Source: UBA8752 sp049610565
GTDB lineage: Bacteria; Bacteroidota; Bacteroidia; Flavobacteriales_D; Sanyastnellaceae
Direction of reading: 5' to 3'
Length of the DNA stretch: 26,934 bases
Assembly: GCA_049610565.1 (NCBI GenBank)
Contig: JBMYZR010000033.1
Coordinates: 1 to 26,934, forward strand
A program made the translations under genes and the position numbers. The notes under the pieces were generated by a model. That model had not been told where the DNA came from, made no database searches, and saw only the letters and a list, made by a program, of their open reading frames with translations. Shown in pieces: positions 24,096 through 26,934 of this stretch (its first letter is position 1; the number at the start of each line of letters is the position of its first letter).

Positions 24096-25373
24096 TCACG
24101 CGAAGTGCGGTCCGGGGTAGTAGGCCGTGTCGCCGAGCTCCTCCTCGATGCGGAGCAACTGGTTGTACTTGGCGATCCGGTCGCTGCGGGAAGCGCTGCC
24201 GGTCTTGATCTGTCCGGTGCTCAAGGCCACGGCGAGGTCGGCGATGGTGGTGTCCTCGGTCTCGCCACTGCGGTGGCTCATCACGCTCGTGTAGCCACAG
24301 CGGGTAGCCAGCTGCACAGCCTCGATGGTCTCGGTCAGGGTGCCGATCTGGTTCACCTTGATGAGGATGGAGTTGGCCACGCCCTCCTCGATGCCGCGGC
24401 TGAGGCGCTCCACGTTGGTCACGAAGAGGTCATCGCCGACGAGCTGGGTGTTCTCCCCAAGCGCGTCCGTCATGAGCTTCCAAGTGGCCCAGTCGTCCTC
24501 ATCACAGCCGTCCTCGATGCTGATGATCGGGTACTTGCCGCGGAGCTCCTTCCAGTAGTCAACCCAGGCGGCGCCGTCCATTTCCTTGCCCACGCCGGAC
24601 AGGATGTACAGGCCCTTCTCCTTGTCGTAGAACTCGCTGCTCGCCGCGTCGAGGGCCAGCTGGAAATCCTCGTCGGGCTTGTAGCCGGCCTTCTCGATGG
24701 CCATCAGGATGGTGTCGAGGGCCTCCTCGTTGGAGTTGAGGTTGGGGGCGAATCCGCCCTCGTCGCCCACATTGGTGCTCAGTCCCTTGCTGGACAACAC
24801 CTTCTTGAGGTGGTGGAACACCTCGGCGCCCATGCGCAGGCCCTCGGCGAACGTGTCCGCGCCGACCGGCATGATCATGAACTCCTGAATGTCGATGGCG
24901 TTGTCGGCGTGGGAGCCGCCATTGATGATGTTCATCATGGGCACCGGCATCAGGTTGGCGTTGACGCCGCCGATGTAGCGGTACAGGGGCTGACCGAGGG
25001 AGCCCGCTGCGGCCTTCGCCACGGCGAGGCTGACGCCGAGCAGGGCGTTGGCCCCCAGGTTGCCCTTGTTGTCGGTGCCATCCAGGTCGATCAGGTGATG
25101 GTCAATGCCCACCTGGTCGAAGATGTCCATGCCCACCAGCTCCTCGGCGATGGTCGTGTTGACGTTGTCGACGGCCCGGAGGACGCCCTTTCCGAGGTAG
25201 CGGTCCTCTTGTCCGTCGCGCAGTTCGACGGCCTCGTGGACGCCGGTGCTCGCTCCCGACGGAACGGCTGCACGGCCGAGGACCCCCTCACCGGTGACGA
25301 CTTCGACCTCGACGGTCGGATTGCCCCGGGAATCGAGAATCTCTCGGGCGTGGATGTGATCGATGTATTGCAT
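24096..25373 (-). CDS. eno: Enolase
   Basis: Cytoplasmic glycolytic enzyme interconverting 2-phosphoglycerate and phosphoenolpyruvate. The predicted 425 residues are full length. Metal ligands are D242 (LDAASSEFYD), E287 (SIEDGCDEDDW) and D314 (LVGDDLFVTN). The catalytic base is K339 (ILIKVNQIGT) and the acid region is E205 (GDEGGFAP). Substrate-binding elements H155 (NGGSHADNAIDIQEFMI), SHRSGETED (366-374) and K390 are intact. The TGSASRSDR variant of the C-terminal signature is one I associate with Bacteroidota. The ATG at 25373 is the only sensible start and lies 2 bp after the carA stop, so the two genes are co-transcribed. The terminator at 24023-24060 follows. Confidence 0.99.
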   Translation of the reverse strand: MQYIDHIHAREILDSRGNPTVEVEVVTGEGVLGRAAVPSGASTGVHEAVELRDGQEDRYLGKGVLRAVDNVNTTIAEELVGMDIFDQVGIDHHLIDLDGTDNKGNLGANALLGVSLAVAKAAAGSLGQPLYRYIGGVNANLMPVPMMNIINGGSHADNAIDIQEFMIMPVGADTFAEGLRMGAEVFHHLKKVLSSKGLSTNVGDEGGFAPNLNSNEEALDTILMAIEKAGYKPDEDFQLALDAASSEFYDKEKGLYILSGVGKEMDGAAWVDYWKELRGKYPIISIEDGCDEDDWATWKLMTDALGENTQLVGDDLFVTNVERLSRGIEEGVANSILIKVNQIGTLTETIEAVQLATRCGYTSVMSHRSGETEDTTIADLAVALSTGQIKTGSASRSDRIAKYNQLLRIEEELGDTAYYPGPHFA

Positions 25374-25375
25374 GA

Positions 25376-26506
25376 TCAGGCGGGTTGCAGTGTGGTGTGG
25401 TGTTGGATCTGCTGAATGAACTGGTCGAAGAGGTACCGGCTGTCGTGGGGTCCGGCACTGGCTTCCGGGTGGTACTGTACGGAGAAGACCGGCTGGTCCT
25501 CCAGTCGGATGCCCGCGACGGTGTTGTCGTTGAGGTGCTCGTGGGTGATGGACACATTGGGCACGGCGTCCAGCGACTCCCGACTCACGACGAAGCCGTG
25601 GTTCTGCGAGGTGATCTCGCATTTGCCCGTGATGAGATTCTTGACGGGATGGTTCACCCCACGGTGCCCCTGGAACATTTTCTCGGTGGTCAAGCCCTGG
25701 CTGAGAGCGATCACCTGGTGCCCCAGACAAATGCCGAAGACCGGCTGCCCGAGGGCGATGATCTGCTTGACCAAGGCAATGGTATCGGTCATCGCAGAGG
25801 GGTCTCCGGGGCCGTTGGAGATCATCCAACCGGACGGCTTCCACGCCGTCATCTCCTCGAGGGACGTGCCCATGGGGAACTGGCGGACGAAGGCGCCGCG
25901 CTCCGTAAGGCAACGCGTGATGTTCTGCTTGTTGCCCAGGTCGAGCAGGGCGATGCGAACCTCGGAATCGGGGTTGCCGGCATCCTCCGCCTCGGAGCGG
26001 GTCACTTGGCTCGACAGCTCGAGACCCTCCATGGACGGGGTGGCCTTGAGGCGGGACAGGAGCTCTGCCTCCGGTGTGCCGTCACTGCTGATGAGGGCGT
26101 TCATGGCGCCACAGTCACGGATGTGCTGGATCAGCCCCCGGGTGTCGATGTCGGCAATGCCCACGATGCCGTCCCGCTCGAGGCGGTCCGCCAGGGGTTC
26201 GACCTCACCAATCCGGCTGGCCACCTCGCTGAAGTTCCGGACCACCAACCCGGCAATCTGGGTCTGGCCGCTCTCGTTCTCCTCGGCATGGACGCCGTAG
26301 TTCCCGATGTGGGCCGTGGCCATCACGAGCACCTGCCCCTTGTAGCTGGGGTCGGTGAAAATCTCCTGATACCCGTACATGCCGGTGTTGAAGGCCACCT
26401 CGCCGGTGGTGGTTCCGACAGCCCCGATGGCATTGCCTTCGAATCGGGTGCCGTCTTCGAGCATGAGGACCGCGGGGCGGGCCTCCTGTGATTCATGCTG
26501 CGTCAT
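25376..26506 (-). CDS. carA: Carbamoyl-phosphate synthase small (glutaminase) subunit
   Basis: Glutamine-hydrolysing subunit that channels ammonia to CarB for carbamoyl phosphate, feeding pyrimidine and arginine synthesis. The predicted 376 residues are normal for the family. The N-terminal domain shows LEDGTRFEGNAIG, TGEVAFNTGMYGYQEIFTDPSY and GIADIDTRGL. The class I glutamine amidotransferase domain has SNGPGDPSA, the nucleophile C260 in GICLGHQ, and H346 and E348 in QYHPEAS. The ATG at 26506 (MTQHESQEARPAVLML) was chosen over an in-frame one at 26602, whose extra 32 codons look non-coding. carB is not in the window. It is 2 bp upstream of eno, and a terminator (26610-26650) separates it from the gene at the window end. 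A TATCTTCG -7-like box (26521-26514) sits 8 bp before the ATG. Confidence 0.98.
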   Translation of the reverse strand: MTQHESQEARPAVLMLEDGTRFEGNAIGAVGTTTGEVAFNTGMYGYQEIFTDPSYKGQVLVMATAHIGNYGVHAEENESGQTQIAGLVVRNFSEVASRIGEVEPLADRLERDGIVGIADIDTRGLIQHIRDCGAMNALISSDGTPEAELLSRLKATPSMEGLELSSQVTRSEAEDAGNPDSEVRIALLDLGNKQNITRCLTERGAFVRQFPMGTSLEEMTAWKPSGWMISNGPGDPSAMTDTIALVKQIIALGQPVFGICLGHQVIALSQGLTTEKMFQGHRGVNHPVKNLITGKCEITSQNHGFVVSRESLDAVPNVSITHEHLNDNTVAGIRLEDQPVFSVQYHPEASAGPHDSRYLFDQFIQQIQHHTTLQPA

Positions 26507-26513
26507 GGCGCGG

Positions 26514-26521
26514 CGAAGATA
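26514..26521 (-). promoter_or_regulatory. Possible -7 box for carA-eno
   Basis: Minus-strand TATCTTCG matches TAnnTTTG at 7 of 8 positions but lies only 8 bp from the ATG and has no TTTG at the correct upstream distance. It would give a nearly leaderless mRNA. Confidence 0.27.
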
Positions 26522-26609
26522 GCTTGAGCCACCCGGCAAGCGCCCACCCTGACGCGCCTTCTTGTCATCGTCTTTGAACAGAAGGGACGAACCGGTCCAC
26601 AAGGGCAGA

Positions 26610-26650
26610 CATGAAAAAAGGGAAGCCCACTGGACCTCCCTTTTTTCATG
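26610..26650 (-). terminator. Intrinsic terminator after the probable rplQ
   Basis: CATGAAAAAAGGGA (26610-26623) and TCCCTTTTTTCATG (26637-26650) form a perfect 14-bp stem around a 13-nt loop that can pair a little further. It follows the stop at 26668-26666 on the minus strand and precedes carA. Its CATGA/TCATG ends match the terminator at 24023-24060. Confidence 0.88.
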
Positions 26651-26665
26651 GTTGGAGAAGCGCGA

Positions 26666-26934
26666 TTACTCGGCGGGCTTCTCCTCATCACCGGCCTCGT
26701 CGGCGGGTGCATCGTCGCCAGCCTCGTCGGCAGCCGGAGCCTCCTCAGCGGGCGCTTCCTCAGCAGGCGCTTCCTCGGCAGCAGCCTCAGCGGCCGGAGC
26801 CTCCTCAGCAGGCGCTTCCTCGGCAGCAGCCTCAGCGGCCGGAGCCTCCTCGGCGGGCGCTTCCTCGGCAGCAGTCTCGGCGGCCGGAGCCTCCTCAGCG
26901 GGCGCTTCCTCGGCAGCAGCCTCGGCGGCCGGAG
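26666..26934 (-). CDS. rplQ: Ala/Glu/Pro-rich C-terminal tail, probably ribosomal protein L17 (runs off the window)
   Basis: Only the last 88 codons are visible, ending at TAA 26668-26666. They encode a low-complexity acidic tail of 15-residue repeats, APAAEAAAEEAPAEE, then a less regular end (ADEAGDDAPADEAGDEEKPAE). No folded domain is in view. I assign L17 by context: rplQ-carA-eno is a gene order I know from Bacteroidota, and L17 in that phylum often carries an Ala/Glu/Lys/Pro tail. Unlike many such tails, this one has almost no Lys. The alternative is any other protein with an acidic repeat tail; the upstream sequence outside the window would settle it. A good terminator follows. Confidence 0.62.
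   Translation of the reverse strand, partial: PAAEAAAEEAPAEEAPAAETAAEEAPAEEAPAAEAAAEEAPAEEAPAAEAAAEEAPAEEAPAEEAPAADEAGDDAPADEAGDEEKPAE
26755..26934. repeat. 45-bp tandem repeats, four copies
   Basis: Four head-to-tail 45-bp units occupy 26755-26799, 26800-26844, 26845-26889 and 26890-26934, differing at only a few positions; a 15-bp partial copy lies at 26740-26754. They keep the frame of the overlapping coding region, each unit encoding 15 residues. More copies may lie beyond the window. Confidence 0.93.

Noticed and set aside
1..26934. tRNA/rRNA genes, CRISPR arrays, insertion sequences, integrases or att sites
   Set aside because: None seen on either strand by eye; gene content and tight packing suggest an ordinary chromosomal segment rather than a mobile island.

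Overview
The window looks like a chromosomal segment of a GC-rich member of the Bacteroidota. The pointers are: a type A and a type B type IX secretion (T9SS) C-terminal sorting domain, a PorP/SprF protein, a GWxTD-domain lipoprotein, an OmpP1/FadL-type porin, a cysteine-free zinc-ribbon-family protein of the form usual in this phylum, the order (probable rplQ)-carA-eno, and promoter-like sites close to TTTG-N19-21-TAnnTTTG. The high GC is judged by eye. No lower taxon can be assigned, and there are no tRNA or rRNA genes, CRISPR arrays, IS elements or phage genes.

Layout. 1-536 (-) is the 5' part of proS. 664-3345 (+) is a Gly/Tyr/Trp-rich lipoprotein followed by a FadL-like porin. 3359-5268 (-) is nif3 followed by the zinc-ribbon-family coiled-coil protein, with overlapping stop and start. 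5331-8382 (+) is lpxK, a TlpA-like lipoprotein and an lpxH-like phosphoesterase, so two lipid A steps flank a thioredoxin-fold lipoprotein. 8442-11522 (-) is a large T9SS type A beta-propeller protein. 11645-13302 (-) is a predicted outer-membrane protein overlapping lipA. 13341-13745 (+) is an OsmC protein. 13753-13911 (-) is a 52-residue lipoprotein. 14003-16155 (+) is the GWxTD lipoprotein and an RlmB-type rRNA methyltransferase, overlapping by ATGA.

16378-24000 (+) is the most striking unit: a 1581-residue secreted protein with about 13 HYR-like repeats and a type B sorting domain, a PorP/SprF protein, and an OmpA-family lipoprotein with TPR and PD40 repeats. A good promoter match in an AT-rich patch precedes it and a perfect 17-bp-stem terminator follows. 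I read it as a cell-surface adhesin with its own outer-membrane attachment partner and peptidoglycan-binding lipoprotein. The repeat protein carries two unrelated domains inserted at the same place in two different repeats.

24096-26506 (-) is carA-eno, 2 nt apart. 26666 to the window end (-) is an Ala/Glu/Pro tail made of 45-bp tandem repeats, probably the C-terminus of ribosomal protein L17. Genes are tightly packed: no gene-free stretch exceeds about 220 bases, and four gene pairs overlap by 1 or 4 nt. Most content is housekeeping or envelope biogenesis. The novelty lies in the repeat-protein operon and in a few low-complexity or unassigned envelope proteins.
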